Origin: Nodularia sp034931045
GTDB taxonomy: Bacteria; Cyanobacteriota; Cyanobacteriia; Cyanobacteriales; Nostocaceae
Direction: 5' to 3'
DNA: 64,000 bases
Assembly: GCF_034931045.1 (NCBI RefSeq)
Contig: NZ_JAYGHH010000028.1
Span: 1 to 64,000 of the forward strand
Shown: positions 26,371 to 35,432 of the stretch, in pieces
Position numbering within the stretch: position 1 is the stretch's first letter
Layout of the letters: each line of letters opens with the position of its first letter
The notes under the pieces: generated by a model
Databases searched by the model: none
Told to the model about the DNA's origin: nothing
What the model saw: only the letters and a program-made list of their open reading frames with translations
Made by a program: the position numbers and the translations under genes

Positions 26371-27999
26371 TTATTCCTCCACTGGTTGTTGAACAGAATA
26401 CACCGGGGCGATCGCACTTAATTTTAACTCTGGATGATCTCCCTGTAACTGTTGGCAATTCCATTCATTACGGAAGAGCAAAACTGGCCGTCCCATATTA
26501 TCTTTGACAGTAGTGGTATTGAAAATCCGTCCCACTTTATTCAAAGCTTCCCAACCACCTTCAACCCAACGGGCGACGCTGTAGGGGAGTAACTCTAATA
26601 TGGTTTCTACACCATACTCGTTTTGCAAGCGAAACTGCACCACTTCAAATTGCAACTGACCTACTGCGGCCATAATCGGGTCACGTTTGGCTTCATCAGA
26701 TGAATACATAATTTGGACTGCACCCTCTTCGCGCAATTCCGAAATACCTTTTTGAAATTGCTTAAATTTAGAGGGGTTAGGGTTTCTCAGAGTTGCAAAC
26801 AGTTCTGGTGAAAAATAGGGGATTCCTTCATATTCGAGCTTTTGACCTGTGTAAATAGTGTCACCAATTGCAAAAACACCCGGATTGTTTAAACCAATGA
26901 CATCCCCAGGATAAGCTGTCTCAATCGATTCTCTTTCCTGGGCAAAAAGCTTTTGCGGGCGAGACAATCGCACGACTTTGCCAGTCCGCGCATGATTCAC
27001 TGTCATATCTTTTTCAAACTTTCCTGTGCAAACCCGGATAAATGCCACACGGTCGCGGTGTTTGGGGTCCATATTCGCTTGCAGTTTGAAAACAAACCCT
27101 GAAAAGTCGGGATAAGTGGGGGGAATTTCACCCATACTGCTATTATGTGCGCCTGGCTTTAGGGCATACTTCAAGAAGTAATTCAAGAATAACTCTACCC
27201 CAAAGTTAGTCATGGCACTGCCAAAAAACACTGGAGTCATCTTACCTTGATGCACCAAATCTAAATCCAGTTCTGGGCCAACTCCGTCTAAAAGTTCTAA
27301 ATCATTTTTCAGTTGCTGGTAAAGGTCATCTTCTAGCAGTGCCGCAAGTTGGGCATCACCTAAATCGACAGTAGTATCGCGGGCTTCCCGGCTACCGTGG
27401 GCGCTGCGTTCAAATAAGTGAATTTTTTGCTCGTGGCGGTCAAATACACCTTTAAAGCGATCGCCCATGCCAATTGGCCAGTTAACTGCATAGGTTTGCA
27501 AACCTAATTCCTGCTCAATTTCATCTAACAGTTCCAGGGCTTCTCGTCCCGGACGGTCGAGTTTATTTACAAATGTAAAAATAGGCAGACCCTTTAATTT
27601 ACATACTTCAAATAACTTCCGTGTTTGGGGTTCCAAACCTTTTGCCACATCAATCAGCATCACCGCATTATCAGCAGCTGCTAAAGTCCGATAAGTATCT
27701 TCACTAAAATCTTGGTGTCCTGGTGTATCGAGTAAATTTATTTGACAATTTTGATAGGCGAATTGTAACACCGTCGAGGTAATAGAAATTCCCCGTTGTT
27801 GTTCCATAGCCATCCAATCTGAAGTCGCCTTACGCTGCGCTCTCCGGGCTTTAACTGCACCAGCTTCGTGAATAGCACCCCCGTATAACAGGAGTTTTTC
27901 TGTGAGGGTAGTTTTACCCGCGTCAGGGTGAGAAATAATCGCAAAATTGCGTCGCAGTTCTACTGCTTTATCTAGTTCTGTCTGAATTTCAGTTGACAT
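26371..27999 (-). CDS. prfC: Peptide chain release factor 3
   Basis: GTPase that recycles RF1/RF2 from the ribosome after termination. 542 aa, the usual RF3 length. G1 HPDAGKTTLTEKLL, G2 region RGISITSTV, G3 DTPGHQDFSEDTYRTL and G4 NKLDRPGRE are intact. The RF3-specific C-terminal region follows (VGQLQFEVVQFRLQNEYGVE). The stop at 26371 lies 206 bp before the start I give the M48-like gene, same strand. Confidence 0.97.
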   Translation of the reverse strand: MSTEIQTELDKAVELRRNFAIISHPDAGKTTLTEKLLLYGGAIHEAGAVKARRAQRKATSDWMAMEQQRGISITSTVLQFAYQNCQINLLDTPGHQDFSEDTYRTLAAADNAVMLIDVAKGLEPQTRKLFEVCKLKGLPIFTFVNKLDRPGREALELLDEIEQELGLQTYAVNWPIGMGDRFKGVFDRHEQKIHLFERSAHGSREARDTTVDLGDAQLAALLEDDLYQQLKNDLELLDGVGPELDLDLVHQGKMTPVFFGSAMTNFGVELFLNYFLKYALKPGAHNSSMGEIPPTYPDFSGFVFKLQANMDPKHRDRVAFIRVCTGKFEKDMTVNHARTGKVVRLSRPQKLFAQERESIETAYPGDVIGLNNPGVFAIGDTIYTGQKLEYEGIPYFSPELFATLRNPNPSKFKQFQKGISELREEGAVQIMYSSDEAKRDPIMAAVGQLQFEVVQFRLQNEYGVETILELLPYSVARWVEGGWEALNKVGRIFNTTTVKDNMGRPVLLFRNEWNCQQLQGDHPELKLSAIAPVYSVQQPVEE

Positions 28000-28141
28000 A
28001 AACTGTATTGTTTTCCTTCTTGTTTAATTTATTTTAATTTTTTATCATCAAAAAGATTGGGAGTTTGTACTATCTGGATGAGTTGTCAAAGCCACCAATG
28101 GGTGAAACAGTGCGGAAAAGAACCCCAGCCCCTCTCCTTGG

Positions 28142-28288
28142 ACTATCGTGTACAAACAAGTGATCGAATCACCCCCAAACCCCCAATTATAGGGGAACAA
28201 GAATTTTCAAAGTCCCCCAAACTTGGAGGATTTAGGGGGCAAAACAGGCTCAAACGCAGACAGGCAGAACTGATGTGTACACGATAGT
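28142..28288. mobile_element. Probable 147-bp MITE
   Basis: Perfect 13-bp terminal inverted repeats, ACTATCGTGTACA (28142-28154) and TGTACACGATAGT (28276-28288). The inside carries CCCCCAAACCCCCAATTATAGGGG and AAGTCCCCCAAACTTGG..GGGGGC type text. No coding capacity. If the outer A/T pair is excluded, the flanks read TTGGA and TTGGT, a possible imperfect target duplication. Confidence 0.7.
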
Positions 28289-28322
28289 TGGTAAGGATAG
28301 GGGAGAGTTTGATGTAGGTTAT

Positions 28323-29246
28323 TTAGTTAACATTCGTTACTGGTGTAACTCCGGCTAAATCTAAAATTGGCGCGATCAAATCTTCCCGCTTCACAGCCAT
28401 GATATGGATACCTTGACATAATTGGCGGGCAAGCTGCACTTGTTCAGCTGCAATTTTCATTCCTTCTTCCAGGGGGTCTTGTGCTTTTGCCAATCTATCA
28501 ATAGTTTGCTGAGGAATATTTACACCGGGAACACAGCGATTAATAAACTGGGCATTTTTTGCCGATTTCAACAGAAAAATTCCTGCCAAAATTGGTTTAT
28601 TATAATTAACTGCTACAGTTTCCATAAATTTTTCTAGCCGTTCAAAATCTGTAATCATCTGACTTTGAAAAAATTGCGCCCCTGCTTCAATTTTGCGTTC
28701 AAATCGCTTTTGTAAACCTGACCAACTGGCAGACTGCGGATCTACAGCCGCACCAGCAAATAAGTCAGTCGCTCCATCAGGGAAAGGCTTTTCATTCAAA
28801 TCAACACCCTGATTCAGCTTCCGAATCAATTGCAGTAGACGCACAGATTCCAAATCAAACACGGCTTTAGCATTGGGGTGATCGCCAACTTTCACCGGAT
28901 CACCAGTCAAAGCTAAAATGTTGCGGATACCCAAAGCATGAGCGCCCATTAAATCAGCTTGTAAACCAATTCTATTGCGATCGCGGCAAGCCATCTGACA
29001 AATCGGCTCAATGCCATTTTGTAACAAAATCACTGACGCGACTAAAGAAGACATCCGCAATACGGCGCGGCTACCATCGGTAATATTGACGGCATGAACC
29101 CTCCCCTTAAGGGTCGCCGACATTGAAATCATGTGTGTGACATCTACCCCTTTAGGGGGTGCTACCTCGGCGGTAACTAAAAATTCGCCTGCTTGCGCGG
29201 CGCGACGAAAGGAATTTAAAACTGTGGGATTTTGGGTATCCTGCAT
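28323..29246 (-). CDS. metF: Methylenetetrahydrofolate reductase
   Basis: Reduces 5,10-methylene-THF to 5-methyl-THF for methionine synthesis, using FAD. 307 aa, the bacterial single-domain size. Seen: FLVTAEVAPPKGVD at the N-terminus, HAVNITDGSRAVLRMS, NILALTGDPVKVGDHP (a TGDP block typical of the family) and AGAQFFQSQMITDFE. It lies 59 bp downstream of trpS on the same strand; co-transcription is possible. The probable MITE begins 34 bp beyond its stop. Confidence 0.9.
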   Translation of the reverse strand: MQDTQNPTVLNSFRRAAQAGEFLVTAEVAPPKGVDVTHMISMSATLKGRVHAVNITDGSRAVLRMSSLVASVILLQNGIEPICQMACRDRNRIGLQADLMGAHALGIRNILALTGDPVKVGDHPNAKAVFDLESVRLLQLIRKLNQGVDLNEKPFPDGATDLFAGAAVDPQSASWSGLQKRFERKIEAGAQFFQSQMITDFERLEKFMETVAVNYNKPILAGIFLLKSAKNAQFINRCVPGVNIPQQTIDRLAKAQDPLEEGMKIAAEQVQLARQLCQGIHIMAVKREDLIAPILDLAGVTPVTNVN

Positions 29247-29305
29247 AACATTAATGTTTCGGTTTCCTTAAAGGCTATAACGAATTACGCCCAAAAGTGA
29301 AACCT

Positions 29306-30316
29306 TTACAGAGGTAGAGTATAGCCCAAAGCCGTTTTTACCTGTGCCAAAGTTTGATTAGCGATCGCCTCAGCTTTTTGTCGTCCTTCCCGCAAAACCG
29401 AGTCTAGATAAGCTTTATCTGCCATCACCGCCTGATATTTTTCCTGTATAGGCGTTAAAGCATTAATTGTGGTTTCTATCAACAAAGGCTTAAATTGTCC
29501 CCAACCCATATCTTGACATTCTGCGGCTACCTCTTCCTTCTTCTTTCCAGACAGCAGCATATACAAACTTAACAAATTGTTACACTCTGGACGTTCTGGA
29601 TCATCGAAAGTTAGACCCCGAACCTGATCAGTTTTACAACGCTTAATCTTATATTGAATCTGCTCTGGTGGGTCTAGTAAATTAATCCGGCTTAAATCCG
29701 AAGGATCAGACTTGGACATTTTGCGCGTACCATCCCCCAAACTCATCACCCTTGCGCCTTCCTTACGAATTAAAGGCTCTGGTAACTTGATGACTGGCTT
29801 GTTAGGTTTACCAAATTGGTGATTAAATCTGTTAACAATATCTCTTGTCAATTCCAAGTGTTGCTTTTGGTCTTCACCTACTGGCACTTTATCAGCTTGA
29901 TATAGCAAAATATCAGCAGCCATCAGCACAGGATAATCCAGCAAGCCGACATTCACATTTTCACCTTGCTTAATCGCCTTTTCCTTAAACTGAATCATGT
30001 CTTGCAACCAGTTTAAAGGTGTAATGCAATTAAACAACCAGGTAAGTTCACTGTGGGCAGAAACGTGAGATTGCACAAAAATAGTAGAGTGATTTAAATC
30101 CAGACCACAAGCCAGATAAAGCGCCACCAGGGTATAAGTATCAGAAGCTAACAGTTTGGGGTCGTGTGGGACTGTAATCGCGTGCAAATCAGCCACGAAC
30201 AGGTAATTATCGTATTCGCTCTGACCTTCTACCCAGTTGCGAATAGCTCCCAAGTAGTTACCCAGATGGTAATTACCCGTTGGTTGAACTCCAGAAAGAA
30301 TACGCTGCTTGCCCAT
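29306..30316 (-). CDS. trpS: Tryptophanyl-tRNA synthetase
   Basis: Class I synthetase charging tRNA-Trp. I take the ATG at 30316 (MGKQRILSGVQPTGNYHLGN), 336 aa; an in-frame TTG three codons upstream is less likely. The HIGH-type motif is NYHLGNYLGA and the KMSKS loop is RKMSKSDPSD, both intact. GGVPVGEDQKQHLELTRDI-like family text is also visible (VPVGEDQKQHLELTRD). Length and motifs are normal. Confidence 0.97.
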   Translation of the reverse strand: MGKQRILSGVQPTGNYHLGNYLGAIRNWVEGQSEYDNYLFVADLHAITVPHDPKLLASDTYTLVALYLACGLDLNHSTIFVQSHVSAHSELTWLFNCITPLNWLQDMIQFKEKAIKQGENVNVGLLDYPVLMAADILLYQADKVPVGEDQKQHLELTRDIVNRFNHQFGKPNKPVIKLPEPLIRKEGARVMSLGDGTRKMSKSDPSDLSRINLLDPPEQIQYKIKRCKTDQVRGLTFDDPERPECNNLLSLYMLLSGKKKEEVAAECQDMGWGQFKPLLIETTINALTPIQEKYQAVMADKAYLDSVLREGRQKAEAIANQTLAQVKTALGYTLPL

Positions 30317-30562
30317 AAATTTCAACTTAATTTATCTCAAATCCGCCCTCTATAAAGTGGCGATTACAAAACTCATTCAATTTTGACACTTTCCCGGACA
30401 ACTGGCTGTTAAGTGATGATTTTTATCTCAAGGATTCTGGACAGTACGCTGACAAAAATAGATGTTGTTCAGTGTTCTAGCCCCTGGTTTTGACGACGAG
30501 GTATGCTTGATCTATTGTAGACAATATGTCACACTTAGCCAGAAGTTAATATCAAGCATCCA

Positions 30563-31744
30563 ATGCAAGGAACACAACTTGACCTTTTTCCTCATAAGGA
30601 TGAGCGTAATCCTATCAAAAAGCAAAAGCAGCCAAAGTTAGGACGTTATGAGCGTATTCAGCGCGAACTAGATAGAGATAATTCTGATCAATATAAGACA
30701 TTTGTTGATATCAGTTATCCACCAAATCTATTATCTAAATATACATTTGTGGATCTATTTTGTGGTGCGGGGGGAATCACACAAGGGTTATCACAAGCTG
30801 GATTCATACCATTAGCTAGTGTAGAAATTAGCCCAATTGCTTCTGCTACTCACAACAAAAATTTCCCCCAATGTCATCACTTTTGTGGAGATATTGAACA
30901 ATTTTCTGCCCAAGATTGGCTGCAACAAATTGGCTCACATGAAGTAAATGTTGTTGTTGGTGGTCCACCATGTCAGGGATTTTCAGTAGCAGGAAAGCGT
31001 GACCCGAAAGATCCGCGCAATAGATTATTTTATGAATTTGTACGTGTAGTTTCAGAAATACGCCCTTGGTATGTAGTGATGGAAAATGTACCAGGTATTT
31101 TGACAATTCAAAAAGGCAGTGTGAAAACAGCAATTATTGAAGCTTTTAAGTCTATTGGTTATCCTCACATTTCTGTGGCAATTCTCGAATCTGCTGCTTA
31201 TGGAGTACCACAAATTCGACCAAGAGCTATTTTTATAGCTAATAGATTTGGAATGCCAAACCCTTATCCTAAATCTCAATTAAGCATTGAAGAATATAAA
31301 CCTATTGAGTCAGCCATTTCTGACTTACCAGAATACACTCCCATCGCAGAGATTAACCATGATTGGACTAAACATTCACCGGAATATATGGAACGTCTGG
31401 CTCAAGTTCCTCCTGGTGGTTCGTTATATGAAAAATTTGTAGATGCGTTCAAACGACAATATGTTGGTAAACCAAGTATGACTGTAAAAGAAAATCATGG
31501 TGGTACTCATATTCACCCATATTTAAATCGGGTAATTTCAGCACGAGAAATGGCAAGATTGCAAACCTTTCCTGATTCATTTATTTTTGAAGGAACTATG
31601 AAAAAAGCTATGTGGCAAATTGGTAATGCCGTCCCACCACGTTTGTCCGAGTGTATTGGTTATGCACTTATTCCTTATTTAAATGATATTGCAATTAATC
31701 ACAAAAATTTAGTTAAAGCTACTATTATTGAGCAGATTGATTGA
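30563..31744 (+). CDS. C5-cytosine DNA methyltransferase of a type II RM system
   Basis: 393 aa. Family motifs in order: I FVDLFCGAGGITQGLSQAGF, IV GGPPCQGFSVAGKRDPKDPRN with the catalytic Cys, VI ENVPG, VIII-like RPRAIFIANR, then a variable target-recognition region, IX AREMARLQTFPDSF and X IGNAVPPRLSECIG. Methylates cytosine at C5; the recognition sequence cannot be read. Its 3' end overlaps the convergent HNH nuclease gene by 20 bp, and a controller-protein gene lies beyond, giving M, R and C together. Confidence 0.95.
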   Translation: MQGTQLDLFPHKDERNPIKKQKQPKLGRYERIQRELDRDNSDQYKTFVDISYPPNLLSKYTFVDLFCGAGGITQGLSQAGFIPLASVEISPIASATHNKNFPQCHHFCGDIEQFSAQDWLQQIGSHEVNVVVGGPPCQGFSVAGKRDPKDPRNRLFYEFVRVVSEIRPWYVVMENVPGILTIQKGSVKTAIIEAFKSIGYPHISVAILESAAYGVPQIRPRAIFIANRFGMPNPYPKSQLSIEEYKPIESAISDLPEYTPIAEINHDWTKHSPEYMERLAQVPPGGSLYEKFVDAFKRQYVGKPSMTVKENHGGTHIHPYLNRVISAREMARLQTFPDSFIFEGTMKKAMWQIGNAVPPRLSECIGYALIPYLNDIAINHKNLVKATIIEQID

Positions 31745-32453
31745 ATTTTTCATTTAGGGCATTACGCCACGCAGCAAAATCATACCAACCGCATCCAACA
31801 CAGCCTTCTTCAGCCTCAACACCACGCTGATGTATAGAAGGCCAATCTTCACCTTTTTCGTACCAAAACTGAATACCAAAAGGTGTACCTCGTTTACCAG
31901 TTTTAATACAACGCTCGCAACTTCTAGATTTCAAAAGATTATGATTACCAGATGTATCTTTCTTCAGTAATTGAAACTTTTGCCTGATTTCATGCTCACT
32001 CATAGAGCTTAAGTGTGGAGGCTCACTGGCTCCCCAACGCTCCATCGGAAACCTGTGATCAATTACTAACTCATGAGCAGCTCGTTCTCTCTGTTCTATG
32101 ATATCTATATATGAATAAACTGTGAGAATTCTTTTAACTAACGAAGCTGGTATATTAGCAGCCGAATTAGATAATTTTATCTCACCTGTCCAATGATCCC
32201 ACGTTGTTTTTTTGCCACAAATTTCACAATATCTAATTTCAGTTTCAATAACAAGTCCAGGTCGTTGTTTATTACCACGTTGTAATCCTTGAATACCACC
32301 CCCACCTGCATACTGATCAGATCCAATTTCTTTTGTTTCATGTCCACGGCAATGCTATTTTTGATCTGACAACAAATTAAAGACTTTCAATTGGGTTGGG
32401 GCTTTATTCAACTGATGCCGAATTGTTTCTCCTAAATCTTGTTGGTTGTTCAC
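31725..32453 (-). pseudogene. HNH restriction endonuclease with in-frame stop
   Basis: Reading minus from a GTG at 32453 gives MNNQQDLGETIRHQLNKAP...LLSDQK, then TAG at 32355-32357 (codon 33), then an open frame to 31725. Without the stop the protein would be 242 aa. The body shows Cys pairs CEIC, CERC and CVGC around an HNH core: LVIDHRFPMERWG (His-metal strand) and GNHNLLKSRSC (Asn helix). The GTG overlaps the controller gene stop (GTGA), indicating translational coupling. The nuclease is either dead, read through, or made from a start after the stop codon; an ATG at 32045 would lose the first half of the HNH. Confidence 0.8.
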
Positions 32454-32698
32454 TGTATTTTATCTGCTTCTATTTCTAGGTTTTTGAGAAGAATAGAAAC
32501 ACTAATGCCTAAGCCATTAGCAAGACTTACCAAAGCAGTGAGGGAAGGGTTTCTGACTCCACGTTCTACACCGGATATGTATGTGCGATCTAAGTTAGCA
32601 CGTAGTCCTAACTCTTCTTGTGAAATCCCCTGTTCTGTTCTGTATTTCCTTACTAGAGAACCCAAAGCACAAAGAATCTTTTGTTTCGACTCATTCAT
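32450..32698 (-). CDS. RM controller (C) protein, XRE-type HTH
   Basis: 82 aa, the size of C proteins of type II RM systems. A single helix-turn-helix is visible: QGISQEELGLRANLDRTYISGVERGVRNPSL, with the family-typical RTYISGVERG recognition helix. It lies directly upstream of, and overlapping, the nuclease gene. A double C-box operator is located 22 bp before its start codon. C proteins activate their own and the nuclease promoter with delay, protecting DNA until the methylase has acted. Confidence 0.93.
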   Translation of the reverse strand: MNESKQKILCALGSLVRKYRTEQGISQEELGLRANLDRTYISGVERGVRNPSLTALVSLANGLGISVSILLKNLEIEADKIQ

Positions 32699-32720
32699 GT
32701 GCCGATTGTGAATGTCTATG

Positions 32721-32746
32721 GACTATCAGTCTACGGACTATGTGTC
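32721..32746 (-). promoter_or_regulatory. Tandem C-box operator
   Basis: Two boxes, GACTATCAGTC (32721-32731) and GACTATGTGTC (32736-32746), separated by TACG. They fit the GACTNNNAGTC pattern and 4-bp spacing known for C-protein operators such as those of Esp1396I/AhdI-type systems. 23 bp from the C gene start. Confidence 0.88.
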
Positions 32747-32937
32747 ACATTAGAGTTTATTGCTTTTCTCCAAAGTCAAGTTAGAGATATACGCTAATTG
32801 CTAATTTCTTTCTGTTCTTTGACTTCAATTTATATATGTGTAATTTTTACAAGTAATTTTCATAAAACTTAATATTTGCTAGAAAAACTAACAGTAACCT
32901 GGGAAGTAATAAATTCCTATGCCGGGGTGTGTGCTTT

Positions 32938-34506
32938 ATGAAAGCCTTATTACTATGGCCAATTATGCCTAACTCTTTCTGGTCTTACCAGGAAACCCTT
33001 GATTTGGCTGGTTTACGTTCTACAAATCCCTCATTGGGTTTGATTACAATAGCCGCAATGCTGCCGAGTGATTGGGAAATCAGATTTGTAGATCGCAATA
33101 TCTCTCTAGAGACAGATACAGATTGGCATTGGTGTGATTTGGTGATCATCTCTGCAATGATTATCCAGAAACAGGATTTCCAGAAACTAATTCAAAAAGG
33201 GGTAGCCTTGGGTAAAAAGGTAGCTGTAGGTGGACCTTTTCCAACATCCGTACCAGAATTTGCTTTGGAAGCGGGAGCAGATTATTTAATCTTAGATGAA
33301 GGTGAATGTACTATTCCCATGTTTTTAGATGCTCTGGCAAAGGGTGAGCAACAGGGAATTTTCCGATCCCCAGAAAAACCTGATGTTACCCAAACACCAA
33401 TTGCTCGGTTTGACTTGCTGGATCTGGATGCTTACTTAGCAATCACAGTCCAATTTTCCCGTGGTTGTCCGTTTCAATGTGAGTTTTGCGACATTATCAA
33501 CTTATATGGACGCAAACCTCGCACCAAGACACCAGAACAAATGCTCCAGGAATTTCAAGTTCTTTACGATTTAGGCTGGCGACGATATGTGTTTGTAGTG
33601 GATGACAATTTTATCGGTAATAAACGTAATGCCAAGGTATTTCTAAAAGCCCTGATTCCCTGGATGGAAGAACATGATTACCCGTTTATTTTAATCACCG
33701 AAGCTTCGCTCAATTTGGCAGAGGATGACGAATTAATTGAGTTGATGGTGAAAGCAGGATTTACGATGGTATTTATGGGAATCGAAACCCCTGATACAGA
33801 TAGTCTTGTGGGTATTCATAAAGTTCAAAATACACGTCATGACTTAATTGAATCTTGCCACAAAATTACACGGGCAGGACTACAGATTATGTCAGGTTTT
33901 ATTATGGGCTTTGATAATGAACGTCCTGGTGCTGGTCAACGGATTGAACAATTTATTGAAGAGACTGGTATTCCTCAAGCAATGTTGAGCTTGCTGCAAG
34001 CGTTGCAAAATACAGCGATGTGGAATCGTCTCCAGCAGGAAGGCAGATTACTGGATAATTTAGGAACAGTTCACCAGGGTGCAATTATGAACTTTGTTCC
34101 GATGCGGCCAATAGCAGAAATTACCCAAGAATACATCGCAGCATTTTGGCACATCTATGAACCGATGTCTTATTTAAAGCGTACCTTCCGCCATTTTCGC
34201 ATGATGAATGGTTGGCGGGGTAAAACTCAGCGTCATCTAACTGGGACTGAGATGCGTTTATTTGTGACGATTTGCTGGCGACAGGGTGTGGTGCGTTCAA
34301 CTCGGTTGCGTTTCTGGTGGCAATTAGTGGCGATCGCTCTAACTAAACCCCGTTTATTGTACGATTACTTGACAGCCTTGGGTGTGGGTGAACACTTCTT
34401 CAAGTATCGTTATGAGGTAAAGGCGCTGCTAGAATCACAACTTGCCGTATTACAGCCAGTGAAACCACAAAAAGATATGGTTTATGAGCTAGAGTCTGTA
34501 CAGTGA
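32938..34506 (+). CDS. B12-binding radical SAM protein (DUF4070 / HpnP-like group)
   Basis: 522 aa from the ATG at 32938 (MKALLLWPIMPNSFWSYQE); a start three codons upstream is possible. The N-terminal ~140 residues match the cobalamin-binding type domain (KVAVGGPFPTSVPE, LDEGE). The radical-SAM cluster motif CPFQCEFC is intact, followed by NLYGRKPRTK and DDNFIGNK. The C-terminal part has DUF4070 character. The group includes the hopanoid C-2 methylase HpnP, but several paralogues exist in cyanobacteria, and I cannot tell which reaction this one catalyses. No hopanoid gene lies in the window. Confidence 0.85.
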   Translation: MKALLLWPIMPNSFWSYQETLDLAGLRSTNPSLGLITIAAMLPSDWEIRFVDRNISLETDTDWHWCDLVIISAMIIQKQDFQKLIQKGVALGKKVAVGGPFPTSVPEFALEAGADYLILDEGECTIPMFLDALAKGEQQGIFRSPEKPDVTQTPIARFDLLDLDAYLAITVQFSRGCPFQCEFCDIINLYGRKPRTKTPEQMLQEFQVLYDLGWRRYVFVVDDNFIGNKRNAKVFLKALIPWMEEHDYPFILITEASLNLAEDDELIELMVKAGFTMVFMGIETPDTDSLVGIHKVQNTRHDLIESCHKITRAGLQIMSGFIMGFDNERPGAGQRIEQFIEETGIPQAMLSLLQALQNTAMWNRLQQEGRLLDNLGTVHQGAIMNFVPMRPIAEITQEYIAAFWHIYEPMSYLKRTFRHFRMMNGWRGKTQRHLTGTEMRLFVTICWRQGVVRSTRLRFWWQLVAIALTKPRLLYDYLTALGVGEHFFKYRYEVKALLESQLAVLQPVKPQKDMVYELESVQ

Positions 34507-34614
34507 TATTTTCCCATTCTGAACAGTATCAGTCCTGAATTTAGGTGCGAGTGTTTTTGCCAAGTTTTGGGGTTCTTCATTACCTAGTATGATGGTAGAA
34601 TTACCCTAAAAAAA

Positions 34615-35367
34615 ATGAAATTTATCGGCGTTGATTTAGGCTGGAAATCGCAACCAAGCGGCTTATGCTGTTTAGAATTAATAGCAGGGGAACTGCAAAT
34701 AATAGATTTAGACCGCATAGAATTAATTGTAGATATTCTTGCTTGGATAGATAAAACTGTAGAACCAAAAGAAGCAGCCATAATTGGAGTAGATGCGCCC
34801 ACCTTGATCCCCAACGCTATTGGTAGTCGTCTCCCCGATAAACTGACACACAAATACTTTGGCAAATATCACGCTGGCTGCTATCCAGCTAATCAAAAAT
34901 TACCCTTTGCAGAACGCACCATTAACTTTGGTTTAGCACTAGAATCCCGTGGATTTGATCATGCACCCACCATTGATCCCCAAAAACTTGGCAGATATCA
35001 AATCGAAGTGTTTCCCCATCCAGCAATAGTTAATTTATTCAACTTAGAACGCATCCTGAAATATAAAAAAGGACGCATCAATGAGCGTCGCTTAGAATTA
35101 ATTAAACTAAAAAATTATATTCTTGATATTCTTCCCACCCTGACTCCTTCTCTGTGTACTCTGCGCCTCTGTGGTTCCTTTAATTCCGAAATCCCCACCA
35201 CAGGCGCAGGACTCAAAGCAGCCGAAGACAAACTAGATAGCTTAATTTGTGCGTATGTAGCAGCCAACTGGTGGTATTGGGGAGAACAACGTAACCTAGT
35301 GCTAGGCGATCGCACCACAGGCTACATCGTCATCCCCGAAAAAATAGGGCTAGAAATTAGAAGCTAG
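34615..35367 (+). CDS. DUF429 family protein carrying a dispersed repeat in its coding region
   Basis: 250 aa. N-terminus MKFIGVDLGWKSQPSGLCCLE and IGVDAPTLIPN are the actin/RNase-H-like strand motifs of DUF429; CYPANQKLPFAE and QIEVFPHPAIVNLF follow. Residues ~178-190 (PSLCTLRLCGSFN) are coded by a dispersed repeat (35147-35178). Whether the protein tolerates it is unknown. Function of the family is not established. Converges on the glucan phosphorylase gene. Confidence 0.8.
   Translation: MKFIGVDLGWKSQPSGLCCLELIAGELQIIDLDRIELIVDILAWIDKTVEPKEAAIIGVDAPTLIPNAIGSRLPDKLTHKYFGKYHAGCYPANQKLPFAERTINFGLALESRGFDHAPTIDPQKLGRYQIEVFPHPAIVNLFNLERILKYKKGRINERRLELIKLKNYILDILPTLTPSLCTLRLCGSFNSEIPTTGAGLKAAEDKLDSLICAYVAANWWYWGEQRNLVLGDRTTGYIVIPEKIGLEIRS
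35147..35178. repeat. Dispersed repeat inside the DUF429 gene
   Basis: Starts CTTCTCTGTGTACTCTGC and ends GCCTCTGTGGTTCC. This type of text is normally extragenic in cyanobacteria. It keeps the frame and adds a Cys-containing stretch. Confidence 0.55.
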
Positions 35368-35399
35368 GGAAGTAGAGAAATTCCTTTCCTACTCCCCCC

Positions 35400-35430
35400 A
35401 CTCAGCACTCAGCACTCAGCACTCAGCACT
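35400..35430 (-). repeat. Heptamer array at the glgP stop (4 units)
   Basis: Four ACTCAGC units plus ACT, ending 2 bp before the glgP stop triplet. It reads GCTGAGT in the glgP coding direction. Confidence 0.85.
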
Positions 35431-35432
35431 TT

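Noticed and set aside
26166..26417. N-terminal extension of the M48-like protein
   Set aside because: It overlaps prfC and a GCTGAGT repeat and has no domain character; ATG at 26165 fits the TPR-like start.
28057..28287. 76-codon plus-strand frame
   Set aside because: It lies almost wholly within the MITE-like element and ends in its right terminus.
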